Source of the DNA: RI-92 sp040235555
GTDB lineage: Bacteria; Pseudomonadota; Gammaproteobacteria; UBA6429; Thiohalophilaceae
Direction of reading: 5' to 3'
NCBI GenBank assembly: GCA_040235555.1
Contig: JBECKZ010000273.1
Coordinates: 1-12,476, forward strand
DNA: 12,476 nucleotides
The position numbers and the translations under genes are program-made. Positions 6,546-12,476 of the stretch are shown here, piece after piece; position 1 is the stretch's first letter, and every line of letters starts with the position of its first letter. A model generated the notes under the pieces. The model had not been told where the DNA came from, did no database searches, and saw nothing but the letters and a program-made list of their open reading frames with translations.

Positions 6546-6896
6546 TATTGCTTTCCTTATTTTATGACTTCATTTCGCAATATACACTGCGGGGTAAAAT
6601 CAATCTCATTTGTTGCAGACCCCTTTAATTAGTTATAACTCTGCTCTCAATCATTGATCTGTAAATATATATTAGCAATATCTGTATTCTGACCCCAATT
6701 ATTTCCAGCTGCTGCCATTCAGACATCGACCTTCCAACTGATTCTTATTTGTTACAAATGCAACAAAGAAGCGCAGAATTATTTTCCAGCGATTCAATCA
6801 CTTATAAATTGGTACAAAATATGAATTAAGCATTTTGTTTAGTAAGCTATTTGAAAACGATGCTTTGTCCATCTGCTAATTATTTTTAAGGTGTCT
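6546..6896. other. AT-rich spacer between divergent small genes
   Basis: About 350 nt without a credible gene. It must carry the minus-strand promoter of the TusA-like gene and the plus-strand promoter of the 106-residue protein; TTGAAA at 6851 is a possible -35, but its -10 is poor. It holds one good GGGTCAGA-type motif at 6685-6699 and a more distant GGGGTCTG (complement of 6616-6623). The spacer could contain remains of a mobile element, but I find no coding trace of one. Confidence 0.5.
6685..6699 (-). repeat. GGGTCAGA-type intergenic motif, copy 2
   Basis: Read on the minus strand this is ATTGGGGTCAGAATA, matching copy 1 (1777-1791) at 14 of 15 positions and in the same orientation. It is the best-preserved pair in the window. 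The meaning is unknown; a scar or end of a small mobile element is one option. Confidence 0.4.
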
Positions 6897-7214
6897 ATGT
6901 CTGAGATCATCCAGTTCCCCGTTTCGAACAAGCTACAAAACTCAGATCTTGAGGCGGTCATCGATGAAGAGTTGAAGTCCATCCCGAAGAGTGACAGGGA
7001 AAAGCTCAGGTTTGCGCTAATCAAAACGATTGATAGCTATGATGCCTTTTTCACTGAATGGTCCTTGAGTCTGCCCGAAGAGAGTAGCGAAACACTCAGA
7101 AAACAAATCTACGATATCGCACATCAGGAACATGATCGAAAAATGCGGATGCTGAAAGATATTATGAGACTAAAGATCAAAGTGCTGGTAGCGGAATACC
7201 ATCAACGAAAGTAA
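6897..7214 (+). CDS. small charged helical protein, function unknown
   Basis: A 105-residue soluble protein I do not recognise. After a short N-terminal stretch (MSEIIQFPVSNKL) it is rich in charged, helix-forming residues throughout (EAVIDEELKSIPKSDREKLRFALIKTI, later EHDRKMRMLKDIMRLKIKVLVAEYHQ), with no Cys, no signal peptide and no membrane segment. A helical bundle or coiled-coil partner protein is likely. GTG 6891 is in frame, but ATG 6897 is preferred because AAGGTG at 6888-6893 then lies at ribosome-binding distance. It stands alone between the TusA-like gene (divergent) and ybiT, whose own promoter lies after this stop codon. Composition and a good ribosome site make it a probable real gene. 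Confidence 0.65.
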   Translation: MSEIIQFPVSNKLQNSDLEAVIDEELKSIPKSDREKLRFALIKTIDSYDAFFTEWSLSLPEESSETLRKQIYDIAHQEHDRKMRMLKDIMRLKIKVLVAEYHQRK

Positions 7215-7222
7215 CTACGTAA

Positions 7223-7238
7223 AAACAGGGTCAGAGAG
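7223..7238 (+). repeat. GGGTCAGA-type intergenic motif, copy 3 (divergent)
   Basis: AAACAGGGTCAGAGAG on the plus strand keeps GGGTCAGA but loses the flanking ATA. It lies 9 nt after the stop of the small helical gene and upstream of the ybiT promoter, in opposite orientation to the other copies. Confidence 0.3.
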
Positions 7239-7326
7239 GAACATTTTTTAGATTAGAATTCATTACCCCCGCTCTCTGCTACGGTATTTTATGACAGGTA
7301 TGCAATCGGACCAGGGCGATTTTTTG

Positions 7327-7335
7327 TGGCATAAT
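7327..7335 (+). promoter_or_regulatory. extended -10 promoter upstream of ybiT
   Basis: TGG-CATAAT fits an extended -10 element (TGn followed by a 5-of-6 match to TATAAT), with no recognisable -35 at 17 nt, as is usual for this class. Transcription would begin near 7342 in the GC-rich stretch that follows, giving a leader of about 36 nt before ATG 7378. Confidence 0.45.
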
Positions 7336-7377
7336 GCGCGCCCTTTATCCCTGTATAACGATTTCCGGACATCTCCC

Positions 7378-9000
7378 ATGATTACGACAGCCAATATCAC
7401 GATGCAATTCGGGGCTAAGCCCTTGTTTGAAAACATCTCCGTCAAATTCGGCAACGGCAACCGCTATGGCCTGATTGGCGCCAATGGTTGTGGTAAATCC
7501 ACCTTCATGAAGATCCTGGGCGGTGACCTGGAACCCACCTCCGGCAACGTCTCGGTCGATGAGAATGAGCGCGTCGGCAAACTGCGCCAGGACCAGTTTG
7601 CCTTCGAGAACGAAACAGTGCTCGATACCGTCATCATGGGCCATGCCCGCCTGTGGCAGGTGAAGCAGGAACGCGACCGCATCTATGCCCAGGCAGAAAT
7701 GAGCGAAGAGGACGGCATGGCCGTCGCCAATCTCGAGATCGAATTTGCCGAGCTCGACGGCTATACCGCCGAGGCTCGTGCCGGCGAGTTGTTGCTGGGT
7801 CTGGACATCCCGCTGGAGCAACACACCGGTCTGATGAGCGCGGTGGCGCCGGGCTGGAAGCTGCGTGTGTTGCTGGCGCAGGCCCTGTTTGCCGACCCCG
7901 ATATCATGTTGCTGGACGAGCCGACCAACAACCTGGACATCAACACCATCCGCTGGCTGGAAAAGGTGCTCAACGAGCGCAACAGCACCATGCTGATCAT
8001 TTCCCACGATCGTCACTTCTTAAATAGTGTGTGCACGCACATGGCCGACCTGGATTACGGTGAATTGCGGGTCTATCCCGGCAATTACGATGACTACATG
8101 ACGGCCTCCACCCAGGCCCGCGAACGCCTGTTGGCCGACAATGCCAAGAAGCAGGCGCAGATCGCCGAATTGCAAACCTTCGTCAGCCGGTTTTCGGCCA
8201 ATGCCTCCAAGGCCAAACAGGCCACCTCGCGCGCCAAACAGATTGAAAAGATCCAGCTTGAAGAAGTCAAACCCTCCAGTCGCCAAAGTCCCTTTATCCG
8301 TTTCGTACAGGACAAGAAACTCTATCGCATCGCCCTGGAGCTTGAAAAACTCAGCAAGGGTTACGGCGAAACGCCGCTGTTCAGCGACCTCAACCTGTTG
8401 GCCGAAGTGGGTGAGCGTATCGCGGTGATTGGCCCCAACGGTATTGGTAAAACCACCCTGTTGCGTACCCTGGTGAACGAGTTAACGCCTGACAGTGGCA
8501 CGGTCAAGTGGTCCGAAAACGCGAACATCGGCTATTACGCGCAGGACCATTCGGCGGACTTCAGCCAGGACATGAACCTGTTCGACTGGATGAGTCAATG
8601 GAAACAACCCGGCGACGACGAACAGGCCGTGCGCGCGGTCCTGGGGCGCATGCTGTTTTCGCAAGATGAAATCAAGAAATCGGTGACGAAGATTTCCGGT
8701 GGCGAACAGGGCCGCATGATCTTCGGCAAACTCATGTTGCAAAAACCGAACATCCTGGTGCTGGATGAGCCCACCAACCACTTGGACATGGAATCTATCG
8801 AGGCCCTGAACTTGGCGCTAGAGAACTATCCCGGGACGCTGCTATTTGTCAGTCACGACCGCGAGTTTGTGTCCTCACTGGCCACGCGCATCATCGAACT
8901 CTCCGCCACCGGCATCAACAATTTCCATGGTAGCTATGAAGAATACTTGCTGGCGAATGTCACGCTGCCAGATGACCAGCCGATGCGGCAACAACGATGA
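7378..9000 (+). CDS. ybiT: ABC-F family ATPase YbiT
   Basis: A 540-residue soluble ABC-F ATPase, very close along its whole length to the E. coli YbiT sequence I remember (about 530 residues). ABC-F proteins bind the ribosomal E-site region and modulate translation; YbiT's exact task is less clear than EttA's. Domain 1: Walker A GANGCGKST (34-42), degenerate signature VAPGWKLR in place of LSGG (a YbiT trait), Walker B with D180-E181. The P-site tRNA-interaction linker is basic and helical (TQARERLLADNAKKQAQ, then SANASKAKQATSRAKQ). Domain 2: Walker A GPNGIGKTT (352-360), SGGEQ (440-444), Walker B with D463-E464. The start is ATG 7378, where family similarity begins (MITTANITMQFG); an in-frame ATG at 7291 would add a promoter-like, unrelated leader. 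Its stop overlaps the dbpA start. No strong ribosome site is visible. Confidence 0.96.
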   Translation: MITTANITMQFGAKPLFENISVKFGNGNRYGLIGANGCGKSTFMKILGGDLEPTSGNVSVDENERVGKLRQDQFAFENETVLDTVIMGHARLWQVKQERDRIYAQAEMSEEDGMAVANLEIEFAELDGYTAEARAGELLLGLDIPLEQHTGLMSAVAPGWKLRVLLAQALFADPDIMLLDEPTNNLDINTIRWLEKVLNERNSTMLIISHDRHFLNSVCTHMADLDYGELRVYPGNYDDYMTASTQARERLLADNAKKQAQIAELQTFVSRFSANASKAKQATSRAKQIEKIQLEEVKPSSRQSPFIRFVQDKKLYRIALELEKLSKGYGETPLFSDLNLLAEVGERIAVIGPNGIGKTTLLRTLVNELTPDSGTVKWSENANIGYYAQDHSADFSQDMNLFDWMSQWKQPGDDEQAVRAVLGRMLFSQDEIKKSVTKISGGEQGRMIFGKLMLQKPNILVLDEPTNHLDMESIEALNLALENYPGTLLFVSHDREFVSSLATRIIELSATGINNFHGSYEEYLLANVTLPDDQPMRQQR

Positions 9001-10379
9001 GCAACACCGCCTTTTCATCCTTGCCCCTGCGTGAGGATGAACTCGCCAATATTGCGTCGCTGGGTTATGAGGTGATGACCCCGATCCAGGCGCAAACCCT
9101 GCCGGTTATTCTTGAGGGTAAGGACCTGCTGGCCCAGGCCAAAACCGGTAGCGGCAAGACGGCGGCGTTTGCCATTGGCCTGTTACATAAACTGGATCCC
9201 CGCTGTTACCGGACACAGGCGCTGGTGTTATGCCCCACACGTGAATTGGCAGACCAGGTCAGTCAGGAAATTCGCCGGCTGGCGCGCGCTTACCCTAACA
9301 TCAAGGTTACCAGCCTGTGTGGCGGTAAGCCGATTGCGCCACAACTCAGCTCACTCGAACACCATCCGCATATCGTCGTCGGCACCCCCGGTCGACTGTT
9401 ACAACACCTGGAGCGGGGTAGCTTGAAGCTCGACAGCCTGCAGACCCTGGTGCTGGACGAGGCCGATCGCATGCTGGACATGGGTTTTTACGACGACATC
9501 ATGCAGATTATCAAACACGCGCCGCGCCAACGCCAAACCTTGTTGTTCTCCGCGACCTATCCGGATGAAATCAAAGTCATCAGTGACACCGTTCAAGATG
9601 AGCCGGTGGACGTGCGGATAGAAAGCACGCACCAGGAGAACAAGATCGAACAGATCTTCTATGAAATCGAAAAGGGTGATCGCACCCGTGTCCTGGTCAT
9701 GCTGCTCGCGCATTTTAATCCGGAATCCACTGTTGTGTTTTGCAATCGCAAGCAACAATGCCAGGAACTTGCCGATGATTTATGGCAAAAAGGCTTTCAT
9801 GCCCTGGCCCTACACGGCGATCTCGATCAACGGGATCGCGATGAAGTGCTTGTCCAGTTTGCCAACCGGAGCACGTCGATCCTGATCGCCACCGATGTTG
9901 CCGCACGCGGCATCGACATCAAGGAGTTACCCCTGGTGGTGAACTTTGAATTATCACCTGACCCGGAAGTCTATATTCACCGTATCGGCCGCACCGGCCG
10001 CGCCGGCAATCGAGGTCTTGCCGTCAGCCTGTTCATGGCCTCCGAGGCCCCCAAGGTCAACGCAATTGAAAAATTCCAGGATAGCCCGGTCCGCATTGCG
10101 CCGGTCTCGTCATTGAATCCGCGTGAAAATTTTCGACTCAGTCCACCCATGGTGACTCTAAGCATCAATGGCGGGCGCAAGGACAAAGTGCGTGCCGGCG
10201 ATATCCTGGGTGCCCTGACCGCCAACGCACTCATCCCAGGCAAACTCATCGGTAAAATCGATATCGCTGATAACGTCGCCTATGTAGCCGTCGAACGCCA
10301 GGTCGCCAAACAGGCACTCAAGACCCTGAGCGAAGGCAAAATCAAGGGGCGCAAGTTCCGGGTGCGCAAACTGCGTTAA
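8997..10379 (+). CDS. dbpA: ATP-dependent DEAD-box RNA helicase DbpA
   Basis: A 460-residue helicase matching DbpA in length (E. coli about 457) and architecture. Q motif GYEVMTPIQAQ (23-33), motif I AKTGSGKT (48-55), PTRELA, TPGRL, DEAD (154-157), SAT (185-187), then IATDVAARGID and HRIGRTGRAG (328-337). The C-terminal RRM-like RNA-binding domain (about 385-460), with GDILGALT and GKIKGRKFRVRKLR, identifies DbpA rather than other DEAD proteins. DbpA is known to bind hairpin 92 of 23S rRNA and act in large-subunit assembly. The ATG overlaps the ybiT stop (ATGA, 8997-9000) and has no clear ribosome site of its own, so translation is probably coupled to ybiT. Both genes are GC-rich compared with their neighbours. 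I see no clear terminator in the 148 nt downstream. Confidence 0.97.
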   Translation: MSNTAFSSLPLREDELANIASLGYEVMTPIQAQTLPVILEGKDLLAQAKTGSGKTAAFAIGLLHKLDPRCYRTQALVLCPTRELADQVSQEIRRLARAYPNIKVTSLCGGKPIAPQLSSLEHHPHIVVGTPGRLLQHLERGSLKLDSLQTLVLDEADRMLDMGFYDDIMQIIKHAPRQRQTLLFSATYPDEIKVISDTVQDEPVDVRIESTHQENKIEQIFYEIEKGDRTRVLVMLLAHFNPESTVVFCNRKQQCQELADDLWQKGFHALALHGDLDQRDRDEVLVQFANRSTSILIATDVAARGIDIKELPLVVNFELSPDPEVYIHRIGRTGRAGNRGLAVSLFMASEAPKVNAIEKFQDSPVRIAPVSSLNPRENFRLSPPMVTLSINGGRKDKVRAGDILGALTANALIPGKLIGKIDIADNVAYVAVERQVAKQALKTLSEGKIKGRKFRVRKLR

Positions 10380-10465
10380 CCAGAAGCGAGTCAGCTCAAG
10401 ACATCGTCTCCAGATCAAAAAAATACTTCTGAGCAGGTGAAAAATAATGGCGGAGAAAGCTATTC

Positions 10466-10477
10466 TCTAATATTAGA
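10466..10477. promoter_or_regulatory. 12-bp perfect palindrome upstream of the DUF5062-like gene
   Basis: TCTAATATTAGA is self-complementary and lies about 50 nt before the start codon of the next gene, just after a 5-bp GAGAA-AGCTA-TTCTC hairpin (10453-10467). It could be an operator or merely AT-rich promoter DNA; nothing nearby names a binding protein. Confidence 0.25.
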
Positions 10478-10527
10478 ATTAAGTACTCTCTAACCTCAAT
10501 AAATCAAATCTTGAGAAGAGGCTTGCC

Positions 10528-10788
10528 ATGAAAAAGCTGAAAAATGAAGCAGAATTGGTCAAGGCCGCCATACTTGCAGGAGTGAAGTATGCTGAAGAAA
10601 GAGGTGCAGCGGTGTTTGAGGCGACTGACTCACAGAGTGAAAAAATTCTCTACATATACAGATTATTAGTCCACGACAAAATCATTCAACCGATGCCTGA
10701 GGATCAGGTCTCGCAACAAAGCATGCGGCATAAATTAGCAATTTGGCATATGAAGCAACTACCCAAAGACCACCCTCTACTAAAATAA
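10528..10788 (+). CDS. DUF5062-like small protein
   Basis: An 86-residue soluble protein. Its start (MKKLKNEAELVKAAILAGVKYAEERG), the YRLLVHDKIIQP centre and the closing MRHKLAIWHMKQLPKDHPLLK agree with what I remember of the DUF5062 family of marine gammaproteobacteria such as Vibrio and Shewanella; this is recall, not a search. Function is unknown. Sequence shows two or three helices, no Cys, no signal peptide and no membrane segment, so it is cytoplasmic. AGAGG at 10517-10521 precedes ATG 10528 by 6 nt, so the start is firm. It follows dbpA after 148 nt on the same strand and probably has its own promoter, given the AT-rich upstream region. Confidence 0.75.
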   Translation: MKKLKNEAELVKAAILAGVKYAEERGAAVFEATDSQSEKILYIYRLLVHDKIIQPMPEDQVSQQSMRHKLAIWHMKQLPKDHPLLK

Positions 10789-10804
10789 ATATTCAGTCTT
10801 TTTA

Positions 10805-10820
10805 TACTCTGCCCCCAGTT
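10805..10820 (-). repeat. GGGTCAGA-type intergenic motif, copy 4 (degenerate)
   Basis: On the minus strand AACTGGGGGCAGAGTA aligns with copies 1 and 2, with T changed to G inside the core. It lies in the 49-nt gap before the M50 protease gene and overlaps a TATACT (10803-10808). Confidence 0.3.
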
Positions 10821-10825
10821 TTCCG

Positions 10826-10831
10826 TATACT
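10826..10831 (+). promoter_or_regulatory. possible -10 element placing the transcript start at the protease ATG
   Basis: TATACT (10826-10831) matches the -10 consensus at 5 of 6 positions and would start transcription at about 10838, which is the first base of the protease start codon. No purine-rich ribosome site precedes that codon. A leaderless mRNA is one reading; no convincing -35 supports it, and a second TATACT at 10803 gives a short leader instead. Confidence 0.25.
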
Positions 10832-10837
10832 TCCCAC

Positions 10838-11494
10838 ATGTTTTCCCAACTCAGTACATTTCAGTTATTGACCATCGCGGTCTTGCCCACCCTCTTTGCC
10901 ATCGTGGTGCATGAAGTCTCGCATGGCTGGGTTGCCAGGCAGCTTGGCGACAACACAGCGTATGCGGCAGGGCGCCTGACGCTCAATCCAATCAAACATA
11001 TCGACCCGGTCGGGACCATCCTGGTGCCTGCGATACTGATCTTGACTGTGCACTTTGCCTTCGGCTGGGCCAAGCCCGTGCCGATCAACTGGCGTAATCT
11101 TCACCACCCTAAACGTGATATCGCTCTGGTCGCCGCAGCAGGTCCGGGCGCGAATTTGTTGATGGCCATCTTCTGGGCGCTGTTGGTGAAATTAGGCACG
11201 CTACTGCCTCACGATCTCTTCCTGCGCACACCTTTAATCTACATGGGGATGTTCGGAATCCTGATTAATGCGGTGCTGATGGTGTTTAACCTGATCCCGA
11301 TTCCGCCGACCGACGGCGGTCGAATACTCACCAGCCTGTTACCTCCGCGCATGGCCTATCGCGTTAGCAAGATCGAGCCCTATGGCATGTTTATCCTGGT
11401 CGGACTGATGTTAACCGGTGTTTTGTGGAAACTGATTGGTCCCGTAATTTCCAGCGTGATGCTGATCATCCAAAAACTGGTTGGTCTGGGGTAA
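10838..11494 (+). CDS. M50 (site-2-protease-like) membrane metalloprotease
   Basis: A 218-residue integral membrane protein of the compact M50 group (YwhC/Rip3-like without added domains). The zinc-binding HEVSH is at 25-29 inside the first TM segment, and the third-ligand motif NLIPIPPTDGGRI is at 151-163 with D159. Conserved family landmarks are kept: R-LTLNPIKHIDPVGT after the first TM segment and AAAGPGANLL at 99-108. About five or six TM segments can be drawn. Active-site residues are complete, so it should be catalytically competent. Site-2 proteases cut within membranes, often releasing regulators from anti-sigma factors or clearing signal peptides; no substrate is suggested by the neighbours. 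The start codon lacks a ribosome site, but the protein begins where homologues do (short MFSQLSTFQLLTIAVLPTLFAIVVHE lead-in). Confidence 0.92.
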   Translation: MFSQLSTFQLLTIAVLPTLFAIVVHEVSHGWVARQLGDNTAYAAGRLTLNPIKHIDPVGTILVPAILILTVHFAFGWAKPVPINWRNLHHPKRDIALVAAAGPGANLLMAIFWALLVKLGTLLPHDLFLRTPLIYMGMFGILINAVLMVFNLIPIPPTDGGRILTSLLPPRMAYRVSKIEPYGMFILVGLMLTGVLWKLIGPVISSVMLIIQKLVGLG

Positions 11495-11649
11495 CGAAAA
11501 CGAGGCGCCTGATTAAAGGGCTCTGTTTTCACCATTCTTTGCAAAATTCCGGATAGTACTTCACATGTGCGAAAAAGAGATGTAGTTTGAGTTTCCTGAA
11601 AAAATCCATCATAAAATAACGACGTAAAAAATCTAAAAAAGGGGTAGAT

Positions 11650-12018
11650 ATGAAAAAGATGATAAGTCTACTGGTCGTCATTGGTGTAATTTCGGGATGT
11701 TCGACAATCAGCAAGCTGACGGTAAAAGAATATACAAGTTCATCAGGGCAGAAAGTTACCGCAGGCCGATATAAACCGGAAGCAGATAATCAATGTCAAT
11801 TAAGAAGAAAGATGGCATCGAGCTGGGGCTTTAAAGGCCGTATGGATCCTGATAGAAGATACGATGAAATTGTCATGCAGGCAGTTGGAAAGGCAGATGA
11901 ACTGAAAGCAAACTACATATTCATTGATGTCCCCAGTGGTTCGGGCGATGGAGGGATTGACAAGAATAACAGTTATGCAGGCATCTATTATTATCATTGC
12001 CAGAATCCGCCAAATTAA
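11650..12018 (+). CDS. small predicted outer-membrane lipoprotein
   Basis: A 122-residue lipoprotein precursor. MKKMISLLVVIGVISGC gives a short signal with lipobox VISGC; C17 is the acylated residue, and Ser at the next position favours outer-membrane sorting by the Lol rule. The mature part has Cys at 49 and 117, which could form a disulfide, and a run (MQAVGKADELKANYIFID) resembling the K-A-x-x-x-G-A-N-x-I/V pattern of small DUF4156/RcsF-like envelope lipoproteins. I regard that as a resemblance only. AAAAGGGG at 11636-11643 precedes ATG 11650 by 6 nt. A strong intrinsic terminator follows 15 nt after the stop, so this is a single-gene unit or an operon end; 155 nt separate it from the protease gene. 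Confidence 0.8.
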   Translation: MKKMISLLVVIGVISGCSTISKLTVKEYTSSSGQKVTAGRYKPEADNQCQLRRKMASSWGFKGRMDPDRRYDEIVMQAVGKADELKANYIFIDVPSGSGDGGIDKNNSYAGIYYYHCQNPPN

Positions 12019-12033
12019 AATAAACGAAGCATT

Positions 12034-12061
12034 AAAAAAGCCTGCCTAAGCAGGCTTTTTT
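12034..12061 (+). terminator. strong rho-independent terminator
   Basis: GCCTGC (12040-12045), loop CTAA, GCAGGC (12050-12055), extended by six A/T pairs (12034-12039 with 12056-12061). The GC-rich core, four-base loop and T-run make it a textbook intrinsic terminator for the lipoprotein gene. The flanking A-run makes it able to work in both directions. Confidence 0.92.
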
Positions 12062-12077
12062 ATTTTATAAAAATAAC

Positions 12078-12285
12078 GGGCCAGAACCCGGAGGGTTGAC
12101 CAGAATGTGTGGAACACGTTCAGGAAATCCATAATGATTCCTGAAAGGAATCAAGGGGTGGGAAGTACTCGACGAAGCCCGAAGGGGTTCTGGAGTACAA
12201 CTCGAAGAGGTTTTAAGCGGATAAGCGGGACGGAGGAAATATATATTAATCAGTTTGCTTATTATTTAATTCCTCCATCTTTTTT
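12078..12285 (+). ncRNA. hairpin-rich, GGA-rich intergenic element, possible small RNA or structured repeat
   Basis: No gene fits here, yet the stretch is full of small hairpins. H1: AACCC-GGA-GGGTT (12085-12097). H2: an 8-bp stem, GAATGTGT-GGA-ACACGTTC (12103-12121, one G-U). Then two mutually exclusive folds share the same arm: CAGGAA with TTCCTG (12121-12143) or GATTCC-TGAAA-GGAATC (12136-12152). H4: outer GTACTC/GAGTAC (12165-12170, 12193-12198) and inner GAAGCCC-GAA-GGGGTTC with one G-G mismatch. Ten GGA triplets fall between 12090 and 12237, two exactly in triloops, as in CsrB/RsmZ-type RNAs that bind CsrA/RsmA. A possible terminator pairs GGAGGAA (12232-12238) with TTCCTCC (12270-12276) before six Ts at 12280-12285, though its 31-nt loop is long. 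TATAAA at 12066-12071 could be a -10. A degenerate copy of the H4 region lies at 945-990, which also allows a dispersed repeat rather than a unique RNA gene. Confidence 0.35.
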
Positions 12286-12303
12286 GACGTCTCTGATTAC
12301 CTA

Positions 12304-12476
12304 TCAACGAATGACTTGTGCTTTTCTTAGTCGCGATTTCTGTTGAATGTCTTTTTTCTGTATTCTGGGTGAACAATACGCAAATCGGGTTAACAGGGGT
12401 TTCACGCTCACGCCATGAATCAATATAGATAAGGTAATGACGATCAATGTATATTGAATGAATTGCAACGCCAGGG
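12304..12476 (-). CDS. C-terminal end of a cation/proton antiporter (partial, cut by window edge)
   Basis: Reading the minus strand from the right edge gives 56 codons and a TGA at 12304-12306. The frame has no start inside the window, so it is the tail of a longer gene. The segment ALQFIQYTLIVITLSILIHG followed by VSVKPLLTRF is the typical last membrane helix and exit of CPA-type Na+(K+)/H+ antiporters (compare the common LSI-L-[VI]-[HQ]-G-[LV]-[ST]-x-x-P pattern). A basic cytoplasmic tail of about 25 residues follows (RIQKKDIQQKSRLRKAQVIR). Such transporters exchange monovalent cations for protons across the inner membrane. Subfamily and ion cannot be given from this fragment. The gene converges on the lipoprotein and the hairpin-rich element. 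Confidence 0.7.
   Translation of the reverse strand, partial: LALQFIQYTLIVITLSILIHGVSVKPLLTRFAYCSPRIQKKDIQQKSRLRKAQVIR

Noticed and set aside
7291..7377. Longer in-frame start for ybiT
   Set aside because: The extra 29 residues cover the promoter-like TGGCATAAT and a GC-rich leader and have no counterpart in the family, whose similarity begins at ATG 7378.
7345..8016. Long minus-strand frame of 223 codons inside ybiT
   Set aside because: Shadow of a GC-rich gene with strong codon bias; low-complexity Gln/Leu/Val translation and no family features, while the plus strand is an unmistakable YbiT.
9399..9758. Minus-strand frame of 119 codons inside dbpA
   Set aside because: Lies wholly opposite conserved helicase motifs and shows no independent signal.
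10381..10431. CAGAAG...CTTCTG as a dbpA terminator
   Set aside because: Six pairs across a loop of nearly 40 nt with no following T-run.
12078..12285. Retron or group II intron RNA
   Set aside because: No reverse transcriptase gene in reach within the window and no recognisable intron domain V or retron msr/msd layout.
12107..12346. Plus-strand frame of 79 codons at the right end
   Set aside because: It crosses the hairpin-rich element, runs over the antiporter gene tail on the other strand, has no ribosome site and an implausible composition.

Overview
The window looks like a chromosomal segment of a gammaproteobacterium. The strongest evidence is the ybiT (ABC-F ATPase) to dbpA (DEAD-box RNA helicase) pair, both close full-length matches to the enterobacterial proteins as I remember them, plus a DUF5062-like small protein of a type I associate with gammaproteobacteria. 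Genus cannot be told from this sequence. Base composition is visibly mixed: ybiT-dbpA is GC-rich, while the small genes and spacers around 6050-7290 and 11500-12476 are AT-rich. There is no tRNA, rRNA, CRISPR array, intact transposase or phage gene.

Layout. 36-833: two adjacent YCII/DGPF-domain genes, probably the tail of an operon starting left of the window. 834-1082: gene-free spacer with a degenerate copy of a repeat seen again at the right end. 1083-1514 (minus): small exported His-rich protein. 1805-3511 (minus): CadC-type membrane regulator (winged helix, one TM segment, TolB-like domain, TPRs). Divergent from it, 3772-5628: an exported Cys-rich protein of unknown function followed by an exported protein with two thioredoxin folds. 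5704-6048 (minus): HIT hydrolase. 6231-6545 (minus): TusA-like protein. 6897-7214: unrecognised small helical protein. 7378-10379: ybiT-dbpA, overlapping by 4 nt. 10528-10788: DUF5062-like protein. 10838-11494: M50/site-2-protease-like membrane metalloprotease. 11650-12018: small lipoprotein with a strong terminator behind it. 12078-12285: a gene-free stretch full of small hairpins and GGA triplets. 12304-12476 (minus): C-terminal end of a cation/proton antiporter, cut by the window edge.

How the parts may work together. YbiT and DbpA both act on the ribosome or its assembly, and the ATGA overlap suggests translational coupling. The regulator at 1805-3511 and the divergent Cys-rich/thioredoxin pair may form an envelope redox or stress module: both products have signal peptides, one has eight cysteines and the other two CXXC sites. 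A pair of direct repeats lies in the regulator's promoter region. This link is inference.

The least explained item is the hairpin-rich stretch at 12078-12285. It has ten GGA triplets in about 150 nt, two of them exactly in hairpin triloops, a possible terminator, and a degenerate copy 11 kb away in which a stem is kept by paired base changes. It could be a CsrA/RsmA-binding small RNA or a dispersed structured repeat.
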